Of a DNA stretch of 64,000 nt, positions 45,769-55,111 are shown in pieces; the first letter of the stretch is position 1, and every line of letters begins with the position of its first letter. The notes under the pieces are model-generated. The model did not search any database. It was not told the origin of the DNA and saw only the letters and a list, made by a program, of their open reading frames with translations. Where the stretch lies: positions 62,001 to 126,000 of the forward strand of contig NC_021172.1 of assembly GCF_000230975.2 (NCBI RefSeq), read 5' to 3'. Position numbers and translations under genes: made by a program. This stretch comes from Hyphomicrobium denitrificans 1NES1 (GTDB taxonomy: Bacteria > Pseudomonadota > Alphaproteobacteria > Rhizobiales > Hyphomicrobiaceae).

Positions 45769-47592
45769 ATGCGAATATCCACCCTAACCTGCGCTCTGGG
45801 CTTACTTGCCTACGCCACGGCGCCAGCTCTGGCCAACGAGAGCGTGACAGAGGCCGTCAAGAATCCAAAAAACTGGGCGATGCAGCAAGGCGACTACGCC
45901 AACCATCGCTATTCCACACTCGATCAGATCAACACCAAGAACGTCGGGAAGCTGCAGACCGCATGGAGCTTCTCAACTGGCGTTCTCAGGGGACACGAAG
46001 GATCGCCTCTTGTCATCGGCAACATGATGTACCTGACGACGCCGTTCCCCAACATCGTCTTTGCGCTCGATCTCGATCATGACCAAAGGATCGTCTGGAA
46101 ATACACGCCGAAGCAGGATCCATCCGTCATTCCCGTGATGTGCTGCGACACCGTTAATCGCGGGGTGCAGTACGCGGACGGCAAGATCTTCCTTTACCAG
46201 GCGGATACGACGCTCGTGGCTCTCGATGCCAAAACGGGCAAGGAAATCTGGAAAGTTGTCAACGGCGATCCCAAAAAGGGCGAGACTGGCACGAGCGCGC
46301 CGCTGATCGTCAAGGACAAGGTGATTGTCGGTATCTCAGGTGCCGAGTTCGGCGTGCGCGGGCGCTTGACGGCGTACAATATCGCGGATGGCAAGCTCGC
46401 GTGGCGCGCCTATTCGACCGGGCCTGATAAAGACATGCTGGTTGATCCCGAGAAAACGACGTCGCTCGGCAAGCCGATCGGCAAAGATAGTTCGTTGAAG
46501 ACCTGGAACGGCGACGAATGGCAGATCGGCGGCGGCTCGACCTGGGGCTGGTATTCGTACGATCCGAAGCTGAACCTCATCTACTACGGCACCGCTAACC
46601 CCGGCACCTGGAACTCGATCCAGCGTGCGGGGCCGGACGGCAAACCCATCGACCAGAAATGGACGATGACGATCTTCGCCCGTGACCCCGATACCGGTGT
46701 CGCCAAGTGGGCCTATCAAATGACGCCGTTCGACGAGTGGGACTATGACGGGGTCAACGAGATGATCCTCGTCAACAACCTCGAGGTCAACGGCCAAAAG
46801 TACGACGCGCTTGTCCACTTCGACCGCAGCGGCATCGCCTACACAATCGACCGCAAAACGGGCATTCCTCTGGTGGCGCAGAAATTTGACCCCGTCGTCA
46901 ATTGGACGACCGGAGTCGACCTCGATCCCAAGAGCCCGACGTATGGACGGCCGCACGTCGTGGACGCCAAATCGCCGTTCCACAACGGCCAGGACGTCAA
47001 CTCGAAGGACATCTGCCCCGCCGCCCTTGGGAGCAAGGACGAGCAGCCGGCATCCTATTCGCAGTTGACCGGTTTGTTCTACGTCCCGACGAACCACGTG
47101 TGCATGGACTATGAGCCGTTCAAAGTCTCCTACACCGCGGGACAGCCTTACGTCGGCGCAACCGTCTCCATGTTTCCGCCGAGAGGCGAAGAGGGACACA
47201 TGGGCAACTTCATCGCGTGGGACGCCGGCAAGGGCAAGATCGTCTGGTCGAAGCCCGAGCGGTTCTCGGTGTGGTCGGGAGCGCTCACGACTGCCGGCGG
47301 CATTGCCTGTTACGGAACACTTGAAGGGTACTTCAAGTGCGTCGATCAAAAGGACGGCAAGGAGCTTTACAAATATAAGACCCCGTCCGGCGTCATCGGC
47401 AACGTCTTTACCTACGAGCACAATGGCAAACAGTTCATCGGCGTCTTCTCGGGCGTCGGTGGTTGGGCCGGCATTGGCCTCGCGGCAGGGTTGACCAATC
47501 CGACGGATGGTCTCGGTACGGTCGGCGGCTACTCCGCGTTGAGCAACTACACGGCACTCGGCGGATCGTTGACCGTCTGGACGCTGCCGTAG
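45769..47592 (+). CDS. xoxF: Lanthanide-dependent PQQ methanol dehydrogenase, XoxF
   Basis: A 607-residue periplasmic quinoprotein that oxidises methanol (to formaldehyde or formate). Signal peptide 1-22. The eight-bladed beta-propeller is complete, with W-motifs such as [12 protein letters not shown]. The adjacent Cys pair is Cys125-Cys126. The active site reads [13 protein letters not shown]: catalytic Asp325 and Asp327, the extra Asp that marks lanthanide-binding XoxF (Ala in calcium MxaF). No xoxG (cytochrome c) or xoxJ follows, only a terminator, so electron acceptor genes must be elsewhere. Good ribosome binding site. Confidence 0.94.
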   Translation: MRISTLTCALGLLAYATAPALANESVTEAVKNPKNWAMQQGDYANHRYSTLDQINTKNVGKLQTAWSFSTGVLRGHEGSPLVIGNMMYLTTPFPNIVFALDLDHDQRIVWKYTPKQDPSVIPVMCCDTVNRGVQYADGKIFLYQADTTLVALDAKTGKEIWKVVNGDPKKGETGTSAPLIVKDKVIVGISGAEFGVRGRLTAYNIADGKLAWRAYSTGPDKDMLVDPEKTTSLGKPIGKDSSLKTWNGDEWQIGGGSTWGWYSYDPKLNLIYYGTANPGTWNSIQRAGPDGKPIDQKWTMTIFARDPDTGVAKWAYQMTPFDEWDYDGVNEMILVNNLEVNGQKYDALVHFDRSGIAYTIDRKTGIPLVAQKFDPVVNWTTGVDLDPKSPTYGRPHVVDAKSPFHNGQDVNSKDICPAALGSKDEQPASYSQLTGLFYVPTNHVCMDYEPFKVSYTAGQPYVGATVSMFPPRGEEGHMGNFIAWDAGKGKIVWSKPERFSVWSGALTTAGGIACYGTLEGYFKCVDQKDGKELYKYKTPSGVIGNVFTYEHNGKQFIGVFSGVGGWAGIGLAAGLTNPTDGLGTVGGYSALSNYTALGGSLTVWTLP

Positions 47593-47602
47593 AGGCAAGG
47601 AA

Positions 47603-47635
47603 TTGGCGCAGATCTTTCGATCTGCGCCAATTTTT
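47603..47635 (+). terminator. Intrinsic terminator of xoxF
   Basis: A perfect 12-bp stem, TTGGCGCAGATC (47603-47614) and GATCTGCGCCAA (47619-47630), with a TTTC loop and five T after it. It ends transcription 11 bases after the xoxF stop. Confidence 0.92.
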
Positions 47636-47777
47636 AACCGCAAGCGATGTCGGAAAACGGCGCGCCGTAGTTCGCTCAATAGCCTGCGAATTCTTCTGTC
47701 CGAATGTTGTCTTCATTCATGTTCAGCCCAAGATTTGCCTGCCCCGGAATTCGAAATTCTCCGGCTTCTCAAGGGAG

Positions 47778-48255
47778 ATGCCCTGGTGTTGCGCGGAACC
47801 AAGAAGCGCAGCGCGATTTATCAATGGAGTGCTCAGAATCGGCGCGTTCAACACTTCTTGTCGCTCTCCCGTCGACGCGTTCTTGATCGAAGCTGCATGG
47901 CTCATCCAGACGGGCGTTGATCTTGTTGCGGTCTGCCATGCATCTGGTGCTCTTGCGGGAGTCATCACGAGGGACGATGTCGTCCGGGCAGACAAGCCAT
48001 TGTCAAGGTACCAGCTGCATGGCACCAGTTTGGGCTTCGATGACGTCGGACATCATATCATGTGCGTCTGACTGGCTGTCAGATGCATGGACGGCGATGA
48101 AGCGACATCGAATCAAGAACCTGCCGATCATCGACGAAGTTTCGAAGCCGCTCGGCGTTCTTACGGCGCAGGATGTATTTCAGCAGCTGCTAAGCGAAGT
48201 AGAAAATGAGGAAACGCTCTTACGGGATTATGTAATGAGCGTCGGATATTGGTAG
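47778..48255 (+). pseudogene. CBS-domain protein, frameshifted
   Basis: From the ATG at 47778 (GGGAG in front) one frame reads SPVDAFLIEAAWLIQ and ASGALAGVITRDDVV, the first CBS motif, then stops at 48071. The second CBS motif continues in another frame: SDIISCASDWLSDAWTAM and IIDEVSKPLGVLTAQDVF, ending at 48255. The shift lies near 48015-48040. The ancestral product was probably a small two-CBS adenylate-sensing protein. Whether the 5' end is complete is unclear. Confidence 0.7.
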
Positions 48256-48754
48256 ATGCGGATTCCCAGGCCTCAAAGCGCCACTGAATGACAGGTCCTT
48301 TTCCACGATCTGATCGCAGGCCATATCGCTCTTTCATGTGCCGCCGCAGATCAGAAGCGAACTGCTAGACAAAAGCACCACGGCAAGACCATGCGTTTCT
48401 GCCTAGGTTTCCTCAAGATCGTGTCAGGCCACGGCGCCCGAGGCCGGAAAATCTCTGACTGCAATCCAGACATCGATCTCGCCCCAGATCGACGAGCTCA
48501 TTGAAGGTGCGAGCGAATTTGTCACTGAGCGCAGTCGGCGTAGTTGTGGAAAGTCTTTGTAGGAAGTTCATCCGCTTCGTCGCAATCAACTGTTCACAGT
48601 CTAGGATCAAGAGTTGGTTGCCGTTCGGAAAGTGTAGGGCTATGGACTGAGTTCGGTCAGGGTATATCCGATCGCGGAATAGGGCGAGAACGCATTTGGA
48701 AAGAAAGCCATCTGCATTTGCACTCAAGCGGTCTTTATTGAATGCGGAATTCAC
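48256..48754. other. Intergenic region with coding-like minus-strand scrap
   Basis: About 500 bases. On the minus strand, 48720-48413 reads protein-like (FRDRIYPDRTQSIALHF, then LLILDCEQLIATKRMNFLQRL), reminiscent of the 3' end of a sulfotransferase-type gene, but there is no start and the frame runs into gmd. No intact gene is supported. Confidence 0.4.
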
Positions 48755-49828
48755 GTGACGAAAAAGAAAACGGCTTTGATCTCGGGAGTTACGGGCCAAG
48801 ACGGTGCCTACCTGGCGCGGCTGTTGATTGAGAAAGGCTACATTGTACATGGAATAAAAAGACGATCGTCTTCCTTCAATACGCAGCGCGTGGACGAAAT
48901 TTATCGAGACCCTCACGAAGCCGACGCGTCGTTCTTCATGCACTACGGCGATCTGACGGATTCGACCAACATCATCCGGTTGGTGCAGGAAACTCAACCC
49001 GATGAAATCTACAATCTGGCGGCGCAAAGCCACGTTCAGGTGAGCTTCGAAACGCCGGAATATACCGCCAACGCCGATGCTGTCGGCGTCTTGCGTTTTC
49101 TCGAAGCGCTCAGAATTCTAAAGCTGGAGAGTTCGGTTCGTTTCTATCAAGCCTCCACGTCGGAGCTCTACGGCAAAGTTCAAGAGACGCCACAAAGGGA
49201 GACGACACCGTTTTATCCACGATCGCCGTATGGGGTGGCAAAGCTTTACGCTTATTGGATCACCGTCAACTATCGCGAAGCCTACGGAATGCATGCTTCC
49301 AACGGCATTCTCTTCAATCATGAAAGCCCGATCCGCGGCGAAACGTTCGTCACGCGAAAGATCACGCGAGCGGTGGCACGGATCAGCGCTGGACTGCAAT
49401 CGACTCTTTATCTTGGGAACCTGGATGCCAAGCGCGACTGGGGACATGCCAAAGATTATGTCGAAGGCATGTGGATGATCGTTCAGTGCGATCAGCCGGA
49501 TGACTACATTCTCGCGACCGGCGAAACACATTCGGTTCGCGAATTCGTTGAGCTTGCGTTCGCTGAAATCGGAAAAAACATTGGCTGGCGCGGCACGGGG
49601 GTTGACGAAATCGGTTACGATACGAAAACGGGCGCCGAGATGGTGCGCGTCGATCCAAGATATTTTCGTCCGACGGAGGTCGATCTTCTGCTTGGCGACC
49701 CAAGCAAGGCACGGGAAAAACTAGGCTGGCACCATAAGACCACGTTCCCTGAGCTCGTGAAGGAAATGGTTGCGGCAGATGTAAAACTTCTGAGTCGAGA
49801 GAGTTGGCGCAATACACTCAATGAATAA
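48755..49828 (+). CDS. gmd: GDP-mannose 4,6-dehydratase
   Basis: A 357-residue extended SDR catalysing the first step from GDP-mannose to GDP-L-fucose or other 6-deoxyhexoses. Starts at GTG. The Rossmann motif is [11 protein letters not shown], the catalytic Thr/Ser-Glu region is [12 protein letters not shown] and the Tyr-x-x-x-Lys is YGVAK. The substrate-binding [20 protein letters not shown] motif is conserved. Length fits the family. Eight bases overlap the next gene if that starts at 49821. Confidence 0.95.
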   Translation: MTKKKTALISGVTGQDGAYLARLLIEKGYIVHGIKRRSSSFNTQRVDEIYRDPHEADASFFMHYGDLTDSTNIIRLVQETQPDEIYNLAAQSHVQVSFETPEYTANADAVGVLRFLEALRILKLESSVRFYQASTSELYGKVQETPQRETTPFYPRSPYGVAKLYAYWITVNYREAYGMHASNGILFNHESPIRGETFVTRKITRAVARISAGLQSTLYLGNLDAKRDWGHAKDYVEGMWMIVQCDQPDDYILATGETHSVREFVELAFAEIGKNIGWRGTGVDEIGYDTKTGAEMVRVDPRYFRPTEVDLLLGDPSKAREKLGWHHKTTFPELVKEMVAADVKLLSRESWRNTLNE

Positions 49829-49856
49829 GGGCCGCGATAGCGGAGCGAGACGGATC

Positions 49857-50810
49857 ATGCCCTTCGATTTGAAAAATAAGCGCGTTTTTGTTTGTGGGCA
49901 CCGCGGAATGGTTGGATCAGCCATCGTCCGTCAACTCGCCGGTGAGGATTGCGAACTGCTGACGGTTGGGCGGGAACAACTCGATCTTCGCGAGCAGGCA
50001 CGCGTCAGAGCCTGGTTCGATGCCGAAAAGCCCGATGTCGTTTTTCTCGCCGCTGCGAAAGTTGGAGGAATCCTGGCGAACGATAGCTATCCGGCCGAGT
50101 TTCTGTACGACAACCTCGCGATCGAGACGAACGTCATCGATGCAGCATTTCGTAGTGGCGTACAGAAACTTTTGTTCTTGGGATCATCCTGCATTTACCC
50201 GAAGTTTGCGCCTCAGCCGATAGCTGAAAACGCGCTTCTTACCGGCAGCCTCGAATCGACCAATGAATGGTATGCCGTCGCCAAGATCGCCGGGCTGAAA
50301 CTCTGCCAAGCCTACCGACGGCAATACGGCGCGGACTTCATCTCTGCGATGCCGACCAATTTGTATGGCCCCGGTGATAACTACGACCTTGCTGCAAGTC
50401 ATGTCATTCCAGCCTTGCTTCGAAAGGCACATGAGGCAAAGCGATCTGGAGCCCGAGAGATCGCTATATGGGGGTCCGGCACGCCGCGAAGAGAATTCTT
50501 GCACGTCGACGATGCTGCTAGCGCTGTCATGCATCTGATGAAGGTGTATTCCGGAATGGATCACGTCAACGTGGGGACGGGCGAAGATGTTACAATTCTG
50601 GAACTCGCAAACCTCGTGTGTGAGGTGGTGGGCTTCAGTGGCGCTATCGTCACCGATCCCAGCAAACCCGACGGGACGCCGCGAAAGCTGCTCGATATCT
50701 CAAAATTGACTGCTACGGGGTGGCGTCCCCGCTATGGGTTGCGAGACGGGCTCGTCGATGCTTATCAATGGTTTGAATCGAACGAGCCAACGGCACGCCT
50801 GACCGCCTAG
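49857..50810 (+). CDS. fcl: GDP-L-fucose synthase
   Basis: A 317-residue epimerase/reductase that converts the Gmd product to GDP-L-fucose with NADPH. The start at 49857 ([14 protein letters not shown]) fits the family; an ATG at 49821 overlaps gmd and is possible. Motifs: [13 protein letters not shown] (NADP site), [10 protein letters not shown] (Ser), [10 protein letters not shown] (Tyr-x-x-x-Lys) and the substrate region [12 protein letters not shown]. The pair gmd-fcl shows that fucose is part of the surface glycan. A scrap of the same gene is found at 36067. Confidence 0.94.
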   Translation: MPFDLKNKRVFVCGHRGMVGSAIVRQLAGEDCELLTVGREQLDLREQARVRAWFDAEKPDVVFLAAAKVGGILANDSYPAEFLYDNLAIETNVIDAAFRSGVQKLLFLGSSCIYPKFAPQPIAENALLTGSLESTNEWYAVAKIAGLKLCQAYRRQYGADFISAMPTNLYGPGDNYDLAASHVIPALLRKAHEAKRSGAREIAIWGSGTPRREFLHVDDAASAVMHLMKVYSGMDHVNVGTGEDVTILELANLVCEVVGFSGAIVTDPSKPDGTPRKLLDISKLTATGWRPRYGLRDGLVDAYQWFESNEPTARLTA

Positions 50811-51461
50811 TTTGCTCGGAATTCTCAGATCTGCTTATAAACTCAGCGCCTTCGCCACAGCGGCAAGTAGGTGGAAGCAAACCAACGCGATGCGCAGGAG
50901 AATGCTGAATTGTGCAACCCAAGAGAAACAAAGAGAGGAAAAAAGAGAGAATAGCAAGACAAGGGACAACAACGCGAAGGACGAAAGGACGTCAGCCAAC
51001 CGGGCGAGCGGATCGCCGTCGCCGCGCTTGATGGTCTCGATCATCGATGAGGGACGGCCGCCATAGTCATGCTGCAGAAGATCTACCAATAGCACGCTGC
51101 GCACGACCCGAACCGTTGTTCGCCTGCAGGGGGGGTGCAGGAGCATTGTGACCGGGAAGAAAAGGTTGCGAAAGTTATGCATATGGCCAGAACCGCAAGG
51201 TCACGGTTATTGGCATCTCGGCTGAAACTATGATCGGATGTCGGGAGTCGTCGGACGCTCAAGGCTATTCGCACAACAACTTGTATCATCGACACCGGCT
51301 TTCAAATTGCCGTGCGAATATGCGGATAAAAACCGCTTTAGTGCTTTTGTCTTTATCGAAGTACGCAAAAAAACAAAAAATATATTTGCAATTTCTAATG
51401 CCTTCCGCCGGCTTTTGCCTACGATTTCTGCACCTCAATATTTTCATTGGAGTGCAAAATC
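50811..51461. other. Intergenic region, no supported gene
   Basis: About 650 bases between fcl and the insert. An A/G-rich stretch at 50930-50990 gives a hydrophobic minus-strand frame that is probably a composition effect. AT content is high at 51330-51400. No gene is supported. Confidence 0.4.
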
Positions 51462-51968
51462 GTGACGATCCCTTTCCATGACCGAACCGACCTCGCCGCC
51501 GGATTTGCCGGGGACGGCTTTCTCTCCGTCGCCAAACGTTTCCGTCAGCTCGAGGATGAAGACCCTAGGCTCTTTGATGCCATCGTCAAGCTTCTCGGAG
51601 TCGATCGCGGCGACGCCGACTTTATGGTGCGCGTCGACCGAACGTTCCGGGAGCTTCGGGTCAAAGAAAATCATATGGCGGCGCTCGGTTGGCCGAAGCT
51701 GATCGTCCTGATCGATCACATCTCCTTGGGCAATCGCCAACAGCTTCTCGAACTCGCCGACAAAACGACGGCAAAAGAGCTCGCCAGCATTCTCGAGAAA
51801 CGCCGGCCGTGGACGAAGCGGATCGTTCTGCACCTGACGGAAGCCCAGTACCACGTGCTCGAGCAAGCCATTTTGGCCTATGGCGGCATCCGGGATGAGC
51901 GTGATCCCTATGAGCTCGCGGGCAAGGAGGAGGCGCTCGTCAAGGCGCTTTCATCAAAGAAAGGCTGA
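51462..51968 (+). CDS. Hypothetical protein, mobile insert
   Basis: A 168-residue soluble protein. The GTG at 51462 (MTIPFHDRTDLAAGF) has GGAG about 11 bases upstream; a TTG at 51447 is possible. The sequence is helical and charged: FLSVAKRFRQLEDEDPRLF, WPKLIVLIDHISLGNRQQLL, then RIVLHLTEAQYHVLEQAIL, a ribbon-helix-helix-like pattern. No family is recognised. It precedes the Rad52-like gene by 112 bases in the same direction and may be part of the same module. Confidence 0.65.
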   Translation: MTIPFHDRTDLAAGFAGDGFLSVAKRFRQLEDEDPRLFDAIVKLLGVDRGDADFMVRVDRTFRELRVKENHMAALGWPKLIVLIDHISLGNRQQLLELADKTTAKELASILEKRRPWTKRIVLHLTEAQYHVLEQAILAYGGIRDERDPYELAGKEEALVKALSSKKG

Positions 51969-52080
51969 GCCGCTCGGTGAGAAAAACGGGGTCGGTCCGC
52001 GAACGTCAATCGCGGACGCCCTCGAACTCGCGAGCAGCATAGGTGGTCAGGCTAGATAAGGTTCAGCGTAGGAGACATCC

Positions 52081-53217
52081 GTGACGTTCTCTGCAATGCA
52101 GACGAAATTCCTCAGGGCCAAGCTCAAACGCCGTCACGTCAAAACCCGGGACGCGAATGGTGAAACCCTGTCCTACATCGAGGGATGGCACGCCATCGCC
52201 GAGGCCAACCGGATCTTCGGTTTCGAGCATTGGGACCGGCAGACGCTCAGCCCCCACTGTCATTGGACCCAGCAACAGTCCGGGCAGACGGTCTGTTTCT
52301 ATTCGACCAAGGTCCGCATCTCGGTGCGCGCCGGCGAGGCTGTGACGGTGCGGGAAGGTCTCGGGACCGGGCTCGGCCGATCGCAACGGCCTGAAGAAGC
52401 CCACGACATGGCAATCAAGTCGGCCGAAACGGACGCGACCAAGCGGGCGCTTGCGACCTTTGGCAATGCCTTTGGCCTGGCGCTTTACGATCCAGAGCGC
52501 TCTCAGGTGACGAAGCCGTCAAAGTTCAGGTCCGAACTCGTCGTGACAACGCTTGAGAAACAGGAGACGAGGTTTAGCGACGCCGGAGCCTTTACCAACT
52601 ACGTTCTGCGCCACGTCGACGAGCTCAGAGCAATCGATGACCTCTATGCCTTTTGGGCTCTCAATGCCAATTCGTTTAAAGCGCTCGACAAGAACGAGGA
52701 TCCGCATGCAAAGGACCTTGCGCAAAGGATCATCACCAGCCTCACGGACCGAGCCCGGCAAATTACGCAAGAGTCCCAGTCAACCAGGATGATCTCTGAT
52801 CAACCTTCGATTATGGATGAGCGGACCACCGGGCCTTATCTGCTGCCGAAGGAAAAGCGCTTCCGGGATCGCGCGCATCTTGAATTCGTCGCCAAGCAGC
52901 CGTGTCTGATCTGCGGCCGCCAGCCGACACAGGCCCATCACCTGAGGTTTGCACAACCACGGGCGATGGCGCTCAAAGTGTCCGACGAATTTACGGTGCC
53001 GCTTTGCACGACGCATCACGATCAACTGCATCGCAGCGGTGATGAACGCGCGTTTTGGGTTAGGAACGCCGTGTCGGAGCCACTCAAACACGCGGCCAGG
53101 CTTTGGAAGCTGTCGCATCACAAGAGCGAGACGCCACGGCAGGCGTTCGATCCAGATACAGAGGAGGAATTCAGTGAACCCAGTCTACGGAGACCTCCTC
53201 GCCAAGATCAGAAGTAA
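52081..53217 (+). CDS. Rad52/Rad22-family annealing protein fused to HNH-like zinc domain
   Basis: A 378-residue protein from a GTG with AGGAGA in front. Residues about 15-145 match the Rad52/Rad22 single-strand annealing domain: YIEGWHAIAEANRIFGFEHWDR, VCFYSTKVRISV, then EEAHDMAIKSAETDATKRALATFGNAFGLALY. A helical linker follows. Residues about 265-340 carry CLICGRQPTQAHHLRF and LCTTHHDQLHRSG, a Cys/His-rich DUF968-type HNH-like motif, then a polar tail. Annealing plus a possible nuclease or zinc DNA-binding function is inferred. The C-terminal coding segment is duplicated about 1.3 kb downstream. Confidence 0.85.
   Translation: MTFSAMQTKFLRAKLKRRHVKTRDANGETLSYIEGWHAIAEANRIFGFEHWDRQTLSPHCHWTQQQSGQTVCFYSTKVRISVRAGEAVTVREGLGTGLGRSQRPEEAHDMAIKSAETDATKRALATFGNAFGLALYDPERSQVTKPSKFRSELVVTTLEKQETRFSDAGAFTNYVLRHVDELRAIDDLYAFWALNANSFKALDKNEDPHAKDLAQRIITSLTDRARQITQESQSTRMISDQPSIMDERTTGPYLLPKEKRFRDRAHLEFVAKQPCLICGRQPTQAHHLRFAQPRAMALKVSDEFTVPLCTTHHDQLHRSGDERAFWVRNAVSEPLKHAARLWKLSHHKSETPRQAFDPDTEEEFSEPSLRRPPRQDQK
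52935..53206 (+). repeat. Direct repeat, copy 1 (end of Rad52-HNH gene)
   Basis: This segment, coding for the HNH-like half of the protein, is repeated with about 90% identity by eye at 54272-54534. Shared runs include TTGCACGACGCATCACGATC and AGATACAGAGGAGGAATTCA. Confidence 0.85.
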
Positions 53218-53351
53218 CCGCTGCGGATAGCAGATGGTCTACCATTCGCGATCTCGACCTGAGGTGAAACCGCGGTGGATCTTGCAAAGCGGAACCGAAA
53301 GCTCGTCCGAGACCTTAGGTGTAATGCCGAGCGGTTGATACGCGGTAATAT

Positions 53352-53380
53352 TTGACACGTACGTCAAATTGACGTACTCA
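53352..53380 (+). promoter_or_regulatory. Promoter and operator of the toxin-antitoxin pair
   Basis: GTACGTCAA-A-TTGACGTAC (53359-53377) is a perfect 19-bp palindrome. It fills the spacer between a TTGACA -35 box (53352-53357) and a weak TACTCA -10 (53375-53380), the layout expected for autorepression by the antitoxin. Confidence 0.65.
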
Positions 53381-53405
53381 TTGATGAATGAGGAGGCGAT
53401 CGCAC

Positions 53406-53717
53406 ATGGCGACGTCACAGGTTATTGGAAAGAAGGCTAGGTCGCGAGCGCCGGCCCGCTTTGGCGCGAGGTTAAAGCCCGAGGCGAAAGAGCTGCTCGA
53501 GCGAGCTGCGGCGCTCACCGGACGCAGCCTGACGGATTTCGTGCTGGCAAGCGCGGAGGAAGCGGCGTTGCGCACGATCCGTGAGCATGAGCTAGTGAGA
53601 CTAACGGCGCGAGACAGCAAAGCCTTTGTCGCCGCTTTCCTTGAGAATACCAAGCCCAACAAGCGCCTGCGCAAGGCGGCCGGGCGCTATAAGGCAACGA
53701 GCAGCGTCAAGGTATGA
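53406..53717 (+). CDS. DUF1778 antitoxin (TacA-like)
   Basis: A 103-residue protein. The ATG at 53406 follows GAGGAGG by about 11 bases; another ATG at 53388 is possible. The ribbon-helix-helix of DUF1778 is visible: RFGARLKPEAKELLERAAAL and SLTDFVLASAEEAA. The C-terminal tail (VRLTARDSKAFVAAFLENT) is the part that binds the acetyltransferase toxin in this family. Its stop overlaps the toxin start (ATGA), giving coupled translation. Confidence 0.88.
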   Translation: MATSQVIGKKARSRAPARFGARLKPEAKELLERAAALTGRSLTDFVLASAEEAALRTIREHELVRLTARDSKAFVAAFLENTKPNKRLRKAAGRYKATSSVKV

Positions 53718-54232
53718 CGAGGCTGGAAGGGTCCTGGGTTATCGAGCCGCTCCGGAAGGACCATGACCGGGCGGCTTTTACGTGCGAGGAAAATTCGCTC
53801 GCCCAGTACATCAAAACGCAAGCAAGCCAGGACGCGCGGCGCTTTACCGCCGCGCCGTTCGTTGCAGTCACTGACGGTGGGAAGACGGTCCTTGGTTACT
53901 ACACTTTGTCTTCGACGACGCTTGAATTGACGGCAGTGCCGGAGAACATAGCAAAAAAGCTGCCGCGCTATCCAACGCTGCCCGCAACTCTCTTAGGGCG
54001 GCTCGCACGGGACCAGAGCGTCGCCGGAAAAGGATTGGGTGAATTTCTCCTGATGGATTCCCTGCATAGGGCTTATGTTCAATCCAAGGAAATTGCGTCG
54101 GCAGCGGTACTGGTTGATGCCATCAGCCATAAGGCTGCGACCTTCTACCGACATTTCGATTTTCTCGAGTTTGCAGACAACCCGAACCGGCTGTTTCTAC
54201 CTATGCCGAAAATTGCGAAATTATTTGCGTAA
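53714..54232 (+). CDS. GNAT-family acetyltransferase toxin (TacT-like)
   Basis: A 172-residue N-acetyltransferase. Family features: FTCEENSLAQYIKTQASQD at the start, VLGYYTLSSTTLEL, the acetyl-CoA loop LARDQSVAGKGLGEFLL (R/Q-x-x-G-x-G) and AATFYRHFDFLEF near the end. TacT-like toxins acetylate aminoacyl-tRNA and block translation. The pair lies between two direct repeats of the HNH-coding segment. Confidence 0.88.
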   Translation: MTRLEGSWVIEPLRKDHDRAAFTCEENSLAQYIKTQASQDARRFTAAPFVAVTDGGKTVLGYYTLSSTTLELTAVPENIAKKLPRYPTLPATLLGRLARDQSVAGKGLGEFLLMDSLHRAYVQSKEIASAAVLVDAISHKAATFYRHFDFLEFADNPNRLFLPMPKIAKLFA

Positions 54233-54271
54233 TCAATAGCGGGCGCCCCTCGCCATTCGGTGCGCACGGGC

Positions 54272-54534
54272 GAGCGGACCATCACCTCAGGTTTGCACAA
54301 CCACGCGCCATGGCTCTCAAGGTGTCCGACGAATTTACGGTGCCACTTTGCACGACGCATCACGATCAACTGCATCGCAGCGGTGACGAACGCGCCTTTT
54401 GGGTTAGGAACGGCGTGTCGGAGCCGCTCAAACACGCGGCCAGGCTTTGGAAGCTGTCGCATCAAGCGAGACAGGCGTTCCAGATACAGAGGAGGAATTC
54501 AGTAAATCCAGTCTACGGAAACATCAACCGCAGG
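54272..54534 (+). repeat. Direct repeat, copy 2 (HNH fragment)
   Basis: A diverged duplicate of 52935-53206. It still encodes LCTTHHDQLHRSGDERAFW but lacks the upstream Rad52 half and the first Cys pair, has an internal deletion of about 10 bases, and runs into unrelated sequence after 54534. Confidence 0.85.
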
Positions 54535-55111
54535 ATAAAGAGCGATGACATGGGTTGGTTTCACAGTGTGCAGGAGAGCCCGTGCATTCGTTTTGGCTCG
54601 CTGAGGTCGAATGATGGACATTGGGCGGCGGCCGAATGCGACGGGGTTCCTGATGAAATGGTCTTCACTGTCCGGGCAGCGATGGCAAACGGTATCCGTC
54701 GTTTCGTATCTTCAACTAATATTTCTACGATGGTCCGGGCCACTGACCGGCGTATCGGTCCCTTTCTTCCCCTGGCCATCTGCGACAATTCGTACTTTCG
54801 ACTCTCAGCTATTACGTTGACTGCGGGGAAACATCTCTTTCCGATATAAAACCGATCTTGAGGTAATGCTTTGAGGCACGGGATGCCGAGGGCGGTTGGC
54901 AGATTGATGACCGTTTCAGGAATTTTCAAGCCACACGATAGAGTCGGGCGAGCGCTTCGCTCCAAAAGGCATATAGCCGACATAAATTTCGAGATGGGCC
55001 GCTAATCTAATTGAGAACATACAGCCTTTGGCGAGGGAATCCTCAACTTTTCCGTTTGATTCTAGATCGAAAGAAAATATTGGTATTAAGTTTTTTGAGT
55101 TCGAGGGGGCG
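54535..55111. other. Decayed region with epimerase-like scrap
   Basis: No intact gene. In the plus frame about 54660-54730 reads MANGIRRFVSSTNIS, similar to the ANGVRRFVFISS segment of NAD-dependent epimerases, suggesting a sugar-epimerase relic. AT content rises toward 55020-55110 before the next gene. Confidence 0.4.

Noticed and set aside
46336..47679. A 447-codon minus-strand frame
   Set aside because: It is antisense to most of xoxF, is arginine/valine-rich without motifs, and overlaps the xoxF terminator.
50835..51182. Hydrophobic minus-strand frame
   Set aside because: The hydrophobic part comes from an A/G-rich repeat on the plus strand, no ribosome binding site or family is seen.
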